From the NCBI GenBank assembly GCA_000620545.1, contig KK211150.1, positions 620,427 to 684,426 on the forward strand: 64,000 nucleotides of DNA, written 5' to 3'. The notes under the pieces were generated by a model, which saw only the letters and a list, made by a program, of their open reading frames with translations, made no database searches and was not told where the DNA came from. Below, piece after piece: positions 37,479-46,270 of the stretch. The DNA is from Intrasporangiaceae bacterium URHB0013. Lineage in GTDB: Bacteria; Actinomycetota; Actinomycetes; Actinomycetales; Dermatophilaceae. Position numbers and translations under genes: made by a program. Positions within the stretch are counted from its first letter, which is position 1; each line of letters opens with the position of its first letter.

Positions 37479-39623
37479 ATGCCAACCCTGCAGCGAGACG
37501 GTCTCGTCGGTCCGCGGACGGGTCCCGCATCGGCTGCGCCCTGGGGTGCGGCGACTGCCGTCGCCGCCGTCGTCGTGGTCGGCCTCGTGGCCAGCGTCGT
37601 CGCGGCGCGCTACAGCGGCGCGGTCGACGCGCTGCCCGGTGGCCTGACCGACGCCGGTCCGGTCGTGCGCTGGTCGCTGCCCCTCGTGCGCGTCGTCCAC
37701 GACGTCGCCGCCTCGCTGACCATCGGCTCGCTGCTGCTCGCCGCCACGATGATCCCCGGCCGTACCCGTGCGGAGAGTGCCGCGCTCGACGAGCCGCGCC
37801 GCGCCGCTGCCTTCCGGGTGGCGACGGCTGCGGCGTTCGTCTGGGCGGTCGCCGGAGGCGTCGGGGTCGTCTTCACCTTCGCCGACGCCGCGGGTATGCC
37901 GCTCGCTGACCCGCTCTTCGGCAGCAACCTCACCGGGTCGGTGTGGTCCATAGAACCGCTCAGGGTCGGGCTCATCAGCACCGTCGTGGCCTTCGTCGTC
38001 GCCTCCGTGGCCGCGGTGAGCCGGGCGAGGTCAGTGGCCGTGGGGCTCACGGTCCTCTCGGCGTTCGGCCTGCTCGTCCTCGGTCTCGCCGGCCATGCGG
38101 GCGGCTCCGCCGACCACGAGACCGCGGTCAACGCGATGGCCGCCCACCTGTTGAGTGCGGCCGTCTGGGTCGGGGGGCTCCTCGCGCTCGTCGTCCTGCG
38201 CCGTCCCCTCGGTGACGCCCTCGGCGTGGTCGCCCGCCGGTACTCGACCGTCGCCCTCTGGTGCTTCGTGGCGCTCGGTGTCTCCGGTGTCATGTCGGCG
38301 ACCACCCGACTCGGCTCCTGGTCCGACCTGGCCACGCCGTACGGCGTCCTCGTCCTCGTCAAGGTGCTCGCCTTCGCGGCCCTGGGTGTCGCCGGTGTCT
38401 GGCACCGCCGCGTGACCCTGGACCGCATCGACGCCGCCGACGCCGCCGACCCCGCCGCCGCCACCACCGGCGCCGCCGACACCGCCGACGCCACCCACGC
38501 CACCGACACCACCGACGCCCCCGCGTCCTCGGTGCGCGGGCGGCTCTTCGCGCGCCTCGCGCTCGTCGAGACCCTCGTCATGGGACTCGCGTTCGGTGTC
38601 GCGACGGCGCTGGCGCGCAGCGAGCCGCCGGTCCCTGAGCTCGTGGCCGACCCGAGCGCAGCGCTGTCGCTGACCGGCTACCCGGTGCCGAGCGCGCCGA
38701 CGGCGCTGTCGTGGCTCACCGCCTGGCGGGTCGAGTGGCTGTTTCTCGCCACCGGCCTGCTCGCGATCGGGCTGTACGTCTCCGGCGTCGTGCGCCTGCG
38801 CCGGCGTGGGGACGCGTGGCCCGTGCTGCGCACGCTGAGCTGGGTCGTCGGGTGGCTGCTCTTCGTCTACGCCACCAACGGGGCGCTCGGCATCTACGGC
38901 CGCGTCGCCTTCTCGTGGCACATGACGCTGCACATGCTCGAGGCGATGGTCGTCCCGATCTTCCTCGTGCTCGCGGCCCCGATGACCCTCGCGCTGCGCA
39001 CCGTCAGGCCGCGCCGCGACGGCACGATCGGTCCGCGCGAGATGCTCCTCGCCCTGATCCACTCCCGGTTCCTCGCCGTCGTCGGCAACCCGGTCTTCGC
39101 CGCCGTCCTCTTCTTCATGAGCCTCGTCGTCTTCTACTGGACCGGCCTGTTCCAGCTGGCCCTGGAGACGCACACGGGACACCTGCTCATGACCGCCCAC
39201 TTCGTCCTCACGGGCTACCTCTTCGTGTGGGTGCTCGTCGGGGTCGACCCCGGCCCGAAGCGGTGGAGTCCGGCCCTGCGGCTGGTGGTCCTCTTCGCGA
39301 CGATCTCCTTCCACGCCTTCTTCGGCGTGGCGATGATCAGCGGGACGACGCTCCTGGGCGGCGACTTCTTCCCCACCATCGACATCCCGTGGGTTCCCGA
39401 CCGGCTCGCCGACCAGCGCTACGGCGGGGGCGTCGCGTGGGCCATCGGCGAGCTGCCGAGCCTCGTGCTCGCGCTCACCGTCGCCGTGCAGTGGTTCCGC
39501 AGCGACAGCTCGGAGTCGGTGCGGCAGGACCGCCGGGCCGACCGTGACGGCGATGCCGAGCTCACGGCATACAACGCGCGGCTGGCCGCCCTCGCCAGGC
39601 GTGACGAGGGCGCCTCGCGCTGA
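37479..39623 (+). CDS. CopD/CtaG fusion: copper uptake and cytochrome oxidase assembly membrane protein
   Basis: The 714-residue protein joins two membrane modules. The N-terminal half is CopD-like (nine or so helices, with H-A-G-G-S-A-D-H and V-W-H-R-R). The C-terminal half is the caa3-type CtaG module (A-T-N-G-A-L-G-I-Y, H-M-T-L-H-M-L-E-A-M, then G-V-D-P-G-P-K-R-W). The halves are predicted to bring copper across the membrane and hand it to cytochrome oxidase. An Ala/Asp/Thr-only insert of about 35 residues sits near residue 330. The architecture is known in actinobacteria. ATG 37479 fits the leaderless promoter. Confidence 0.92.
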   Translation: MPTLQRDGLVGPRTGPASAAPWGAATAVAAVVVVGLVASVVAARYSGAVDALPGGLTDAGPVVRWSLPLVRVVHDVAASLTIGSLLLAATMIPGRTRAESAALDEPRRAAAFRVATAAAFVWAVAGGVGVVFTFADAAGMPLADPLFGSNLTGSVWSIEPLRVGLISTVVAFVVASVAAVSRARSVAVGLTVLSAFGLLVLGLAGHAGGSADHETAVNAMAAHLLSAAVWVGGLLALVVLRRPLGDALGVVARRYSTVALWCFVALGVSGVMSATTRLGSWSDLATPYGVLVLVKVLAFAALGVAGVWHRRVTLDRIDAADAADPAAATTGAADTADATHATDTTDAPASSVRGRLFARLALVETLVMGLAFGVATALARSEPPVPELVADPSAALSLTGYPVPSAPTALSWLTAWRVEWLFLATGLLAIGLYVSGVVRLRRRGDAWPVLRTLSWVVGWLLFVYATNGALGIYGRVAFSWHMTLHMLEAMVVPIFLVLAAPMTLALRTVRPRRDGTIGPREMLLALIHSRFLAVVGNPVFAAVLFFMSLVVFYWTGLFQLALETHTGHLLMTAHFVLTGYLFVWVLVGVDPGPKRWSPALRLVVLFATISFHAFFGVAMISGTTLLGGDFFPTIDIPWVPDRLADQRYGGGVAWAIGELPSLVLALTVAVQWFRSDSSESVRQDRRADRDGDAELTAYNARLAALARRDEGASR

Positions 39624-39678
39624 CGAGGGGCGTACACGTATGCCGTCCTTCTCTGGCCCGGGTGAGAGTCCCGGTCAC

Positions 39679-39695
39679 TACTACGTCATGTAGTA
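39679..39695. promoter_or_regulatory. BlaI/CopY-like operator over the promoter of the small Cys protein gene
   Basis: TACTAC-GTCAT-GTAGTA is an inverted repeat with 6-bp arms that resembles BlaI/MecI-type TACA/TGTA operators. It overlaps a TAGTAT (39691-39696) that suits a -10 for ATG 39715. No BlaI gene is in the window. Confidence 0.5.
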
Positions 39696-39714
39696 TGTGG
39701 TGGGAGGAGGGAAC

Positions 39715-39897
39715 ATGCCCACCCGAACGTCGAACCCCCGGTGCCCGATACGAGTCGGCGAGCCGTGCACGTTGTGCTTCCCCGGAGCACGCGGACCGCA
39801 GGACTGCGGCCTGGTCTACCTCGTCCAGAGCGACCCGGAGCTGCGGGAGGAGCTCGCGGCCCGGCGCCGCGAGCACCACGCCTTGCCGAACCGCTGA
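39715..39897 (+). CDS. Small cysteine-containing protein (DUF6767-like)
   Basis: The 60-residue protein begins MPTRTSNPRCPIRVGEPCTL and has Cys at 10, 18, 21 and 31 (pattern C-x7-C-x2-C-x9-C), enough for one zinc or iron site. A charged C-terminal helix (D-P-E-L-R-E-E-L-A-A-R-R-R-E-H) follows. GGAGGAGGG sits just before ATG 39715, one of the best ribosome sites in the window. I recall similar short actinobacterial proteins filed as DUF6767, with no known function. A BlaI-like palindrome overlaps its promoter. Confidence 0.7.
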   Translation: MPTRTSNPRCPIRVGEPCTLCFPGARGPQDCGLVYLVQSDPELREELAARRREHHALPNR

Positions 39898-39986
39898 CGG
39901 GCGAGGCCCCACGGCCCGCCATCTCGAAAGCCGTCCCGCGCCGGGCCGCGATGACCCGACGACACCGGGCGTGTGAGAGTTGCACC

Positions 39987-40793
39987 ATGAAGGTTGCGCT
40001 CATCCAGCTGGCCTACGGCGACGACGAGTCGGTCGCCGACCGCACCCTCCGCGTCACCGATCTCGTCCGCGCCCAGGCGGGCCACGACCTCGTCGTCCTG
40101 CCCGAGCTGTGGTCGGCAGGCGGCTTCGACTACACCGCATGGGGAGAGCGCGCCGAGACCGTCGACGGGACCGTCGCGCAGGCGCTCGCCGCCGCTGCCC
40201 GAGACGCCCGCGTCACGCTGCACGGCGGCTCGATCGTCGAGCGGGCCGAGCCCGCCGAGGCAGGCGGCCGCGGCCTGTGGAACACCAGCCTCGTCTTCTC
40301 GCCCGACGGTGAGCTCGTCGCGACGTACCGCAAGATCCACCGTTTCGGCTTCGGCGGGGGCGAGCCCAGCCTGATGGACGCGGGCGAGGCCCTCGTCATC
40401 GTGGACGTCCCCGTCGCGGGCGGCGGCACGGTGCGCGTCGGGCTCTCGACCTGCTACGACCTGCGCTTCCCCGAGCTCTACCGCCGCCTCGTCGACCGCG
40501 GCGCCGAGGTCTTCGTCGTCCCGGCGGCGTGGCCGCGCAAGCGGGTGGCTCACTGGACGCTGCTCGGGCAGGCGCGTGCCGTCGAGGACCAGTGCGTCGT
40601 GCTCCAGTGCAACACCTCCGGCACGCACGCGGGTCACGAGATGGGCGGGCACTCGCAGGTCGTCGACGCCACGGGGAAGGTTCTGGCCGCAGCAGGCCTT
40701 GACGAGGAGGTGCTGAGCATCGACATCGACACGGCGGCCACCCCGGAGTGGCGCCGAGCCTTCCCCGTGCTGGCGGACCGGAGGCTCTCGTGA
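39987..40793 (+). CDS. Carbon-nitrogen hydrolase (nitrilase superfamily)
   Basis: The 268-residue enzyme shows the Glu-Lys-Cys triad: V-V-L-P-E-L-W (Glu), Y-R-K-I-H-R-F (Lys), and L-S-T-C-Y-D-L-R-F-P-E (Cys), in the nitrilase order. The C-Y-D-L-R-F-P motif is that of Nit2/omega-amidase-like and YafV-like branches, so an amidase acting on a short omega-amide is most likely. GAGAGT plus six bases precedes ATG 39987. Its stop overlaps the GTG of the NHL-thioredoxin gene, so the two are coupled. Confidence 0.92.
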   Translation: MKVALIQLAYGDDESVADRTLRVTDLVRAQAGHDLVVLPELWSAGGFDYTAWGERAETVDGTVAQALAAAARDARVTLHGGSIVERAEPAEAGGRGLWNTSLVFSPDGELVATYRKIHRFGFGGGEPSLMDAGEALVIVDVPVAGGGTVRVGLSTCYDLRFPELYRRLVDRGAEVFVVPAAWPRKRVAHWTLLGQARAVEDQCVVLQCNTSGTHAGHEMGGHSQVVDATGKVLAAAGLDEEVLSIDIDTAATPEWRRAFPVLADRRLS

Positions 40794-42676
40794 ACGCCGA
40801 CGCCGGCGTGGGGACGAACACGCTCCGATCCCGCGTCCGGGTCCGGGCCGCCGAGCTGGTCGGCCGTGGCTGGCTCAACACCGGCGGCCGGTCCCTGTCG
40901 CTCGCAGACCTGCGCGGACGGGTCGTCGTCCTCGACTTCTGGACCTTCTGCTGCGTCAACTGCCTCCACGTCCTCGACGAGCTGCGTCCTGTCGAGGCGC
41001 AGTTCCCCGACGCGCTGACGATCATCGGCGTGCACTCGCCCAAGTTCGAGCACGAGGCCGACGCCGACGCGCTGGCCGCCGCGGTCGAGCGGTATGCCGT
41101 CCACCACCCGGTGCTCGACGACCCCGAGCTCGTGACGTGGAAGGCCTACGCCGCCCGGGCGTGGCCGACCCTCGTGGTGCTCGACCCCGAGGGCTACGTC
41201 GTCGCCTCGATGTCGGGGGAGGGGCACGGGCCCGGTCTCGCCTCGCTCGTGGCCGAGCTCATCGAGGAGCACCGGGACAAGGGCACCCTCCAGCCGGGTG
41301 ACGACCCCTATGTCCCGCCGGCGGACCCCGACACCGCGCTGCGCTTCCCCGGCAAGGCGATCGCCCTGCCCGACGGGTCCTTCGTCGTCAGCGACACCGC
41401 CAACCACGAGGTCGTGCACCTCGAGGGCGACCTCGAGACCGAGCGCGCGCGCTGGGGTGGGGACGGTGTCCTCAACGAGCCGCAGGGTGTGCTGCTCGCT
41501 CCGCCTGCGTTGGCTGAGAGGCTCGGCGTCGACCTGCTCGTCGCCGACTCGGTCAACCACCAGATCAAGGGAATCCGCTTCTCCGACGGGGCGATCCACG
41601 TTCTGGCGGGCACCGGTTCACAGCTGCGGGAGCGCACGGGTGGCGGCCCTGCCCTCGAGCAGGCGCTCTCGACGCCCTGGGATCTCGCCTGGCTCGGCGA
41701 CCGGCTCGTCGTCGCGATGGCCGGGACCCACCAGCTGTGGGCGTGGACCCCGGGCGCCACCCTCGAGGAGGGTCGGGTCGAGGTCATCGGTGGCACCTCG
41801 AACGAGGGACTCGTCGACGGGCCGGCGCGCGAGGCGTGGTTCGCCCAGCCGTCCGGGCTCGCGGCGTCCGCCTCCGGCGACCGCGTCTGGGTGGCCGACT
41901 CCGAGACGTCGGCCCTGCGCTCCGTGACGAGGACGGCCGACGGCGACCTCCTGGTGGAGACCCACGTCGGCACCGGCCTCTTCGACTTCGGCCACCGTGA
42001 CGGCGACGCCGCCGACGCGCTGCTGCAGCACCCGCTCGGGGTGACGGAGCTGCCCGACGGGTCGGTCGCCGTGAGCGACACCTACAACGGGGCGATCCGG
42101 CGCTTCGACCTCGCGACCGGTCAGGTGTCGACCCTTGCCCACGGTCTCGCCGAGCCGAGCGACGCCGTGGTCGAGCGCGATCCGGACACCGGCGAGGTGC
42201 GCCTCGTCGTCGTCGAGTCCGCGGCCCACCGGCTGGTCCGCGTGGCCCTGCCCGAGGCCGCCCAGCGCGTCGACGGACCTGCCCACCGCACGCAGCGGCC
42301 GCCCACTCCGCTCCCCGCCGGAGAGGTCGCACTCGAGGTGACGTTCGTGCCGCCGACCGGGCAGAAGCTCGACCGGCGCTGGGGCGACCCGACGCGGCTG
42401 GACGTGTCGGCGACTCCCGATGCGCTCCTCGTCTCCGGGGCCGGGCGGGCCGAGGGCCTGACGAGAACGCTCGTGCTGCGCGACGGCATCGGGTCGGGCA
42501 CGCTGCACATCTCGGTGCAGGCCGCCGCGTGCGACGGCGACCCCGAGACCGGCGAGGTCCCCGAGCACGCCGCGTGCCACCTCTTCCAGCAGGACTGGGG
42601 CATCCCGGTCATCCTCGACCCGGCGGCCGGTGCCACACTGACTCTCGACCTGCGGGGGGTGCAGGCCGGGGGCTGA
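40790..42676 (+). CDS. Thioredoxin-like/NHL-repeat protein (NHLRC2 type)
   Basis: The 628-residue protein has an N-terminal TlpA/thioredoxin-like domain with F-W-T-F-C-C-V-N-C-L, CxxC at 55-58. NHL beta-propeller repeats follow (P-D-G-S-F-V-V-S-D-T-A-N-H and similar), and a C-terminal beta-rich domain. This order matches NHLRC2-type proteins, whose redox or scaffold role is unresolved. No signal peptide is seen, so it appears cytoplasmic. GTG 40790 overlaps the nitrilase stop (GTGA). Confidence 0.9.
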   Translation: MNADAGVGTNTLRSRVRVRAAELVGRGWLNTGGRSLSLADLRGRVVVLDFWTFCCVNCLHVLDELRPVEAQFPDALTIIGVHSPKFEHEADADALAAAVERYAVHHPVLDDPELVTWKAYAARAWPTLVVLDPEGYVVASMSGEGHGPGLASLVAELIEEHRDKGTLQPGDDPYVPPADPDTALRFPGKAIALPDGSFVVSDTANHEVVHLEGDLETERARWGGDGVLNEPQGVLLAPPALAERLGVDLLVADSVNHQIKGIRFSDGAIHVLAGTGSQLRERTGGGPALEQALSTPWDLAWLGDRLVVAMAGTHQLWAWTPGATLEEGRVEVIGGTSNEGLVDGPAREAWFAQPSGLAASASGDRVWVADSETSALRSVTRTADGDLLVETHVGTGLFDFGHRDGDAADALLQHPLGVTELPDGSVAVSDTYNGAIRRFDLATGQVSTLAHGLAEPSDAVVERDPDTGEVRLVVVESAAHRLVRVALPEAAQRVDGPAHRTQRPPTPLPAGEVALEVTFVPPTGQKLDRRWGDPTRLDVSATPDALLVSGAGRAEGLTRTLVLRDGIGSGTLHISVQAAACDGDPETGEVPEHAACHLFQQDWGIPVILDPAAGATLTLDLRGVQAGG

Positions 42677-42720
42677 CCGGCCGACACCCAGCGCACCGAT
42701 CGACGGACGAGGCGGCAGAC

Positions 42721-43599
42721 GTGGCAGGACAGGCATCCGGAGGCGGTGGGCGCTCGGTCCTCTCGGCGGTGTGCGGGCTGCTGGCCGTCGTGCTGCTGCC
42801 TGTGTCGCTCGTCGGCTTCTGGGCGTCGGTGATGCTGACGCGGACCGGCGTGTTCGTGGAGGAGCTGCGGCCGGTCGTGACGAGGCCGCAGGTCCAGGAG
42901 GCGCTCACCGACGGCGTCGTGCAGGGCGTCCTGGGCGCGGTCGACCTGCAGCCGGCCGTCGAGAAGGCCCTCGAGGTACCGATCCGTACCCAGGCGGCCG
43001 CGCTCGTCGCGAGTCCTCAGGTCACGGCCGCCTGGACCGCGGGCATCCGGGCGCTCCACACGCAGTTCATCGCCGTCATGGAGGGACGGGCAGACACGGA
43101 GCTCGACGACCAGGGGCGCGTCTCGGTGCGCCTGACGATCCCAGTGCCCGCCCTCGCCGCCACGCTCGAGCAGGCGGGCGTCTCCGACGCCGGGGCCATC
43201 GCCCCGGTCGTCACGATCCCCCTCGCCAAGGCCAGCGACCTGCAGCAGGCGCAGACGGCATACCGCATCGCCGATGCCTGGGGACCCTGGGCGCCGCTCG
43301 TCGTGGGCGCCCTCGCGCTGCTGTCCATCGCTCTCGCCCGGCGCTGGCGCACGGCGACGACGCTCGTCGCCATCGGCTGGATCACGACGGCCCTCGCGCT
43401 GGCCCTCGTCCTCATGGTGTCGCGCGAGCCGCTCATGCGACGCGTCGATCCCGAGGTGGCGCGCACCATCGCCGATGCGGCCTACGGCCTCGCCGCGCGG
43501 ACCCTCTACTACGAGATCGCGATCGCCGTGGGCGTCGGCGTCGTCATGCTCGTGGTCTCGGCGATCACGCTCGCGTTCGCGCGGCGCCGTCCCCGCTGA
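42721..43599 (+). CDS. Uncharacterised membrane protein with large outer domain
   Basis: The 292-residue protein has an N-terminal helix (about 15-35) and an extracytoplasmic region of about 150 residues (T-R-P-Q-V-Q-E-A-L-T-D-G-V and V-P-A-L-A-A-T-L-E). Three C-terminal helices end in R-R-R-P-R. I do not recognise a named family, though similar single-domain integral membrane proteins are common in actinobacteria. GTG 42721 is the best start (GAGG upstream). It lies 44 nt after the NHL gene and may share its transcript. Confidence 0.75.
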   Translation: MAGQASGGGGRSVLSAVCGLLAVVLLPVSLVGFWASVMLTRTGVFVEELRPVVTRPQVQEALTDGVVQGVLGAVDLQPAVEKALEVPIRTQAAALVASPQVTAAWTAGIRALHTQFIAVMEGRADTELDDQGRVSVRLTIPVPALAATLEQAGVSDAGAIAPVVTIPLAKASDLQQAQTAYRIADAWGPWAPLVVGALALLSIALARRWRTATTLVAIGWITTALALALVLMVSREPLMRRVDPEVARTIADAAYGLAARTLYYEIAIAVGVGVVMLVVSAITLAFARRRPR

Positions 43600-43669
43600 G
43601 CCGGCGCCCCCGGGGCCGCGGGGCCGCCGTTTCGTGACGGCTGGGCAGCCGGAGGGTATGTGCAACGCA

Positions 43670-43690
43670 GGTACGCGTCCAGGGCGTACC
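43670..43690 (+). promoter_or_regulatory. Small hairpin in the leader of the DUF6458 gene
   Basis: GGTACGC and GCGTACC form a perfect 7-bp stem with a 7-nt loop, ending 17 nt before ATG 43708 and just upstream of its AAGGAG. It could tune message stability or translation; nothing more is shown. Confidence 0.45.
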
Positions 43691-43707
43691 CCAGTTAAGG
43701 AGACCTC

Positions 43708-44001
43708 ATGGGTATCGGACTCGGGATCTTCCTGCTCGTCGTCGGAGCGATCTTCACCTTCACCAACGTCGACTCCAGCGTCCTCAACCTGAGCAGCAGC
43801 ACCGGCAACACGATCGGCATCATCCTCATGGTGGCCGGTGCGCTCGCGATCATCCTCGCGATCGTCCTCAACGCCCAGCGCACCCGCACACAGCACACGG
43901 TCGTCACGGAGCGCCGGGGCGCGCCCGACGTCGTCGAACGGCGGGTGGCCGAAGACCCGGTGGTCGAGCGCCGCGTCGATCATCGCGACGAGTCGCTCTG
44001 A
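43708..44001 (+). CDS. Small two-helix membrane protein (DUF6458-like)
   Basis: The 97-residue protein begins MGIGLGIFLLVVGAIFTFTN, with a first helix, a short Ser-rich loop, a second helix (I-I-L-M-V-A-G-A-L-A-I-I-L-A-I-V-L) and a charged tail of Val/Glu/Arg repeats (V-V-E-R-R-V). It matches my memory of the DUF6458 family of actinobacterial membrane proteins with no known role. AAGGAG lies 6 nt before the ATG. Confidence 0.82.
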   Translation: MGIGLGIFLLVVGAIFTFTNVDSSVLNLSSSTGNTIGIILMVAGALAIILAIVLNAQRTRTQHTVVTERRGAPDVVERRVAEDPVVERRVDHRDESL

Positions 44002-44119
44002 GAAGCTGGCCCAGGACCTGACTCGTCAGGTTGCGCAGGCGAGATGGCGCCGTCGACCCGTGGGGTCGGCGGCGTCTCGTCGTGCGCCCACCGGAGCGGT
44101 CGCTCAACGGCGTGAACGA

Positions 44120-44156
44120 CGAGGCGCCCGTCCCGAGGAGGGGGACGGGCGCCTCG
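44120..44156. terminator. Strong hairpin terminator between convergent genes
   Basis: A perfect 15-bp GC-rich stem (44120-44134 with 44142-44156) closes a 7-nt loop, 119 nt after the DUF6458 stop and 20 nt from the acyl-CoA dehydrogenase stop. It can serve both strands. Confidence 0.85.
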
Positions 44157-44175
44157 TGGTCAGAGGTGGTTCGCC

Positions 44176-46038
44176 TCAGAACGCCGACTCGGGCACGTCC
44201 ATGAGGTCGTTGTCCGTCGCCTCGGCGATCGCGCGCTCGGCCGCCAGGCGCGGCAGGATGTTCTTGGCGTAGAAGCAGGCCGCTGCCACTTTGCCGCGGT
44301 AGAAGTCGGCGTCCCTCCCGGCGGCGCCACCGTCGATCGCCTTCTGCGCGACCTCGGCCTGGCGCAGCAGCAGCCAGCCGACGACGAGGTCTCCGGCGGC
44401 CAGCAGGAGGCGGGTGGTGTTCTGGCCGACCTTGTAGAGGTTGGCCGGGTCGCCGCCCGTGCGCGGGTCGCTCTTCACGAGGTCGCCGATCATGTGGCCG
44501 ACGATGCCCTGGAGGTCCTCGAGGCCCTTGCCGAGCAGCTCACGCTCGGTGTCGAGCGAACCGCCGAGGTCCTTGGCGAACTCCTGCATCTGGCCGGCGA
44601 CGTGCTGCAGCGCCTGCCCCTTGTCCCGGACGATCTTGCGGAAGAAGAAGTCGAGGCCCTGGATGGCGGTCGTTCCCTCGTAGAGGGTGTCGATCTTCGC
44701 GTCGCGGACGTACTGCTCGATGGGGTAGTCCTGCAGGAAGCCGGAGCCGCCGTAGGTCTGGAGGGACTCGGTGCCGAGCAGCATCCAGGCGCGCTCCGAG
44801 CCGAGGCCCTTGACGAGCGGGAGCATGAGGTCACTGACCCTGTTGGCGACCTCGGCGGCACTGCCCTTCTCGAGAGGAACGGTGGGGTTGCCGGCCTGGG
44901 CCTGGTTGACGGCGTCCTGCTGGCTCGCGGTGTAGAGCACGAGCGCGCGCAGGCCCTCGGCATACGCCTTCTGGAGCATGAGCGAGCGTCGGACGTCGGG
45001 GTGGTGGGTGATGGTGACGCGCGGTGCGCCCTTGTCGGTCATCTGGGTCAGGTCGGCTCCCTGGACGCGCTCCTTGGCGTACTCAAGTGCGTTGAGGTAG
45101 CCGGTGGACAGGGTGGCGATCGCCTTGGTGCCGACGAACATGCGGGCGTTCTCGATGACCTTGAACATCTGCGCGATGCCGTCGTGGACATCGCCGAGGA
45201 GCGTGCCGACGGCCGGCTCGTGCTCGCCGAAGGTGACCTCGCACGTCGTGCTGACCTTGAGGCCCATCTTGTGCTCGACGTTCGTGACATGGGCGCCGTT
45301 GCGCTCGCCGAGCTCACCGGTCTCGAGGTCGACGTGGAACTTCGGGACGATGAAGAGGCTGAGTCCCTTGGTGCCGGGTCCGGCGCCTTCGGGCCGGGCC
45401 AGGACGAAGTGGACGACGTTGTCGACCATGTCGGACTCGGCCGAGGTGATGAAGCGCTTGACGCCCGTGACGTGCCAGGTGCCGTCGGGCTGCTGGACGG
45501 CCGTGGTGCGACCGGCGCCGACGTCGGAGCCCGCGTCGGGCTCGGTGAGCACCATCGTGGTGTGCCAGGCCTTGTCGACGATGTGCTTGGCGAGCTTCTT
45601 CTGGTCGGCGGTGCCGAGGTGGAAGAGCAGGTTGGCGAACGAGTAGCTCGCGGTGAACATGTGAATGGCGGGATTCGCGCCGCAGACCATCTCGGCGACC
45701 GACCAGCGGAGCGAGGCCGGCACGACCATGCCGCCGAGCTCGGCCGGGACGTCGAGACTGCCCCAGTCGCCGTCGACGTAGGCCCGGAACGACTTCTTGA
45801 ACGAGTCGGGCATCGTCACCGACTGGCTGACCGGGTCGTAGACCGGGGGGTTCCGGTCGCTGTCGAGCAGGCTGTCGGCCAGCTCGTGCTCGGCGAGCCG
45901 CGACACCTCGCGGAGGATGTCCTTGGCCGCGTCGACGTCGACGTCGGCGTAGATGCCCTGCGCGAGGACGTCCTGACGGCCCAAGACCTCGAAGAGGTTG
46001 AACTCGAGGTCACGCACATTGCTCTTGTAGTGGCCCAT
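44176..46038 (-). CDS. Large acyl-CoA dehydrogenase with C-terminal extension (AcdB/FadE5-like)
   Basis: The 620-residue protein is an ACAD with extra N- and C-terminal domains, the size of FadE5/AidB-like enzymes. Visible motifs are [13 protein letters not shown] (FAD/substrate), the K-M-G-L-K-V-S-T-T loop, and the catalytic Glu in [14 protein letters not shown] 46038 follows GGAGGG. FadE5-type enzymes act on a broad range of saturated acyl-CoAs. A long inverted repeat lies 64-104 nt upstream, so it is probably controlled by a TetR-like repressor encoded elsewhere. Confidence 0.93.
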   Translation of the reverse strand: MGHYKSNVRDLEFNLFEVLGRQDVLAQGIYADVDVDAAKDILREVSRLAEHELADSLLDSDRNPPVYDPVSQSVTMPDSFKKSFRAYVDGDWGSLDVPAELGGMVVPASLRWSVAEMVCGANPAIHMFTASYSFANLLFHLGTADQKKLAKHIVDKAWHTTMVLTEPDAGSDVGAGRTTAVQQPDGTWHVTGVKRFITSAESDMVDNVVHFVLARPEGAGPGTKGLSLFIVPKFHVDLETGELGERNGAHVTNVEHKMGLKVSTTCEVTFGEHEPAVGTLLGDVHDGIAQMFKVIENARMFVGTKAIATLSTGYLNALEYAKERVQGADLTQMTDKGAPRVTITHHPDVRRSLMLQKAYAEGLRALVLYTASQQDAVNQAQAGNPTVPLEKGSAAEVANRVSDLMLPLVKGLGSERAWMLLGTESLQTYGGSGFLQDYPIEQYVRDAKIDTLYEGTTAIQGLDFFFRKIVRDKGQALQHVAGQMQEFAKDLGGSLDTERELLGKGLEDLQGIVGHMIGDLVKSDPRTGGDPANLYKVGQNTTRLLLAAGDLVVGWLLLRQAEVAQKAIDGGAAGRDADFYRGKVAAACFYAKNILPRLAAERAIAEATDNDLMDVPESAF

Positions 46039-46101
46039 CCCGGGACCCTCCACGTTCTGTCGCTCGTGGTGCGTCCGCGCTCTCGTCGGCGGGCGCGCCA
46101 G

Positions 46102-46142
46102 GTTACTGGTCGGTCACTTCCATGATGCTACTGACCGGTAAC
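46102..46142. promoter_or_regulatory. Wide inverted repeat upstream of the acyl-CoA dehydrogenase gene
   Basis: GTTACTGGTCGGT (46102-46114) pairs with ACTGACCGGTAAC (46130-46142) with 11 of 13 positions matching across a 15-nt spacer. Each arm resembles a GGTCGGT-type TetR half-site used in fatty-acid regulons (inference). Confidence 0.5.
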
Positions 46143-46270
46143 GATGGCAAGGCGACGAGGTCACGGTTGCGACACCCCACCCGGCCCGCCGGCGGACAGC
46201 CTAGGTATGCCGTGTGGCCGGGAGGAGGGTGCGCGCCGACGTCAGTGCCGGGTGTCGGGGGATCGGCCCG

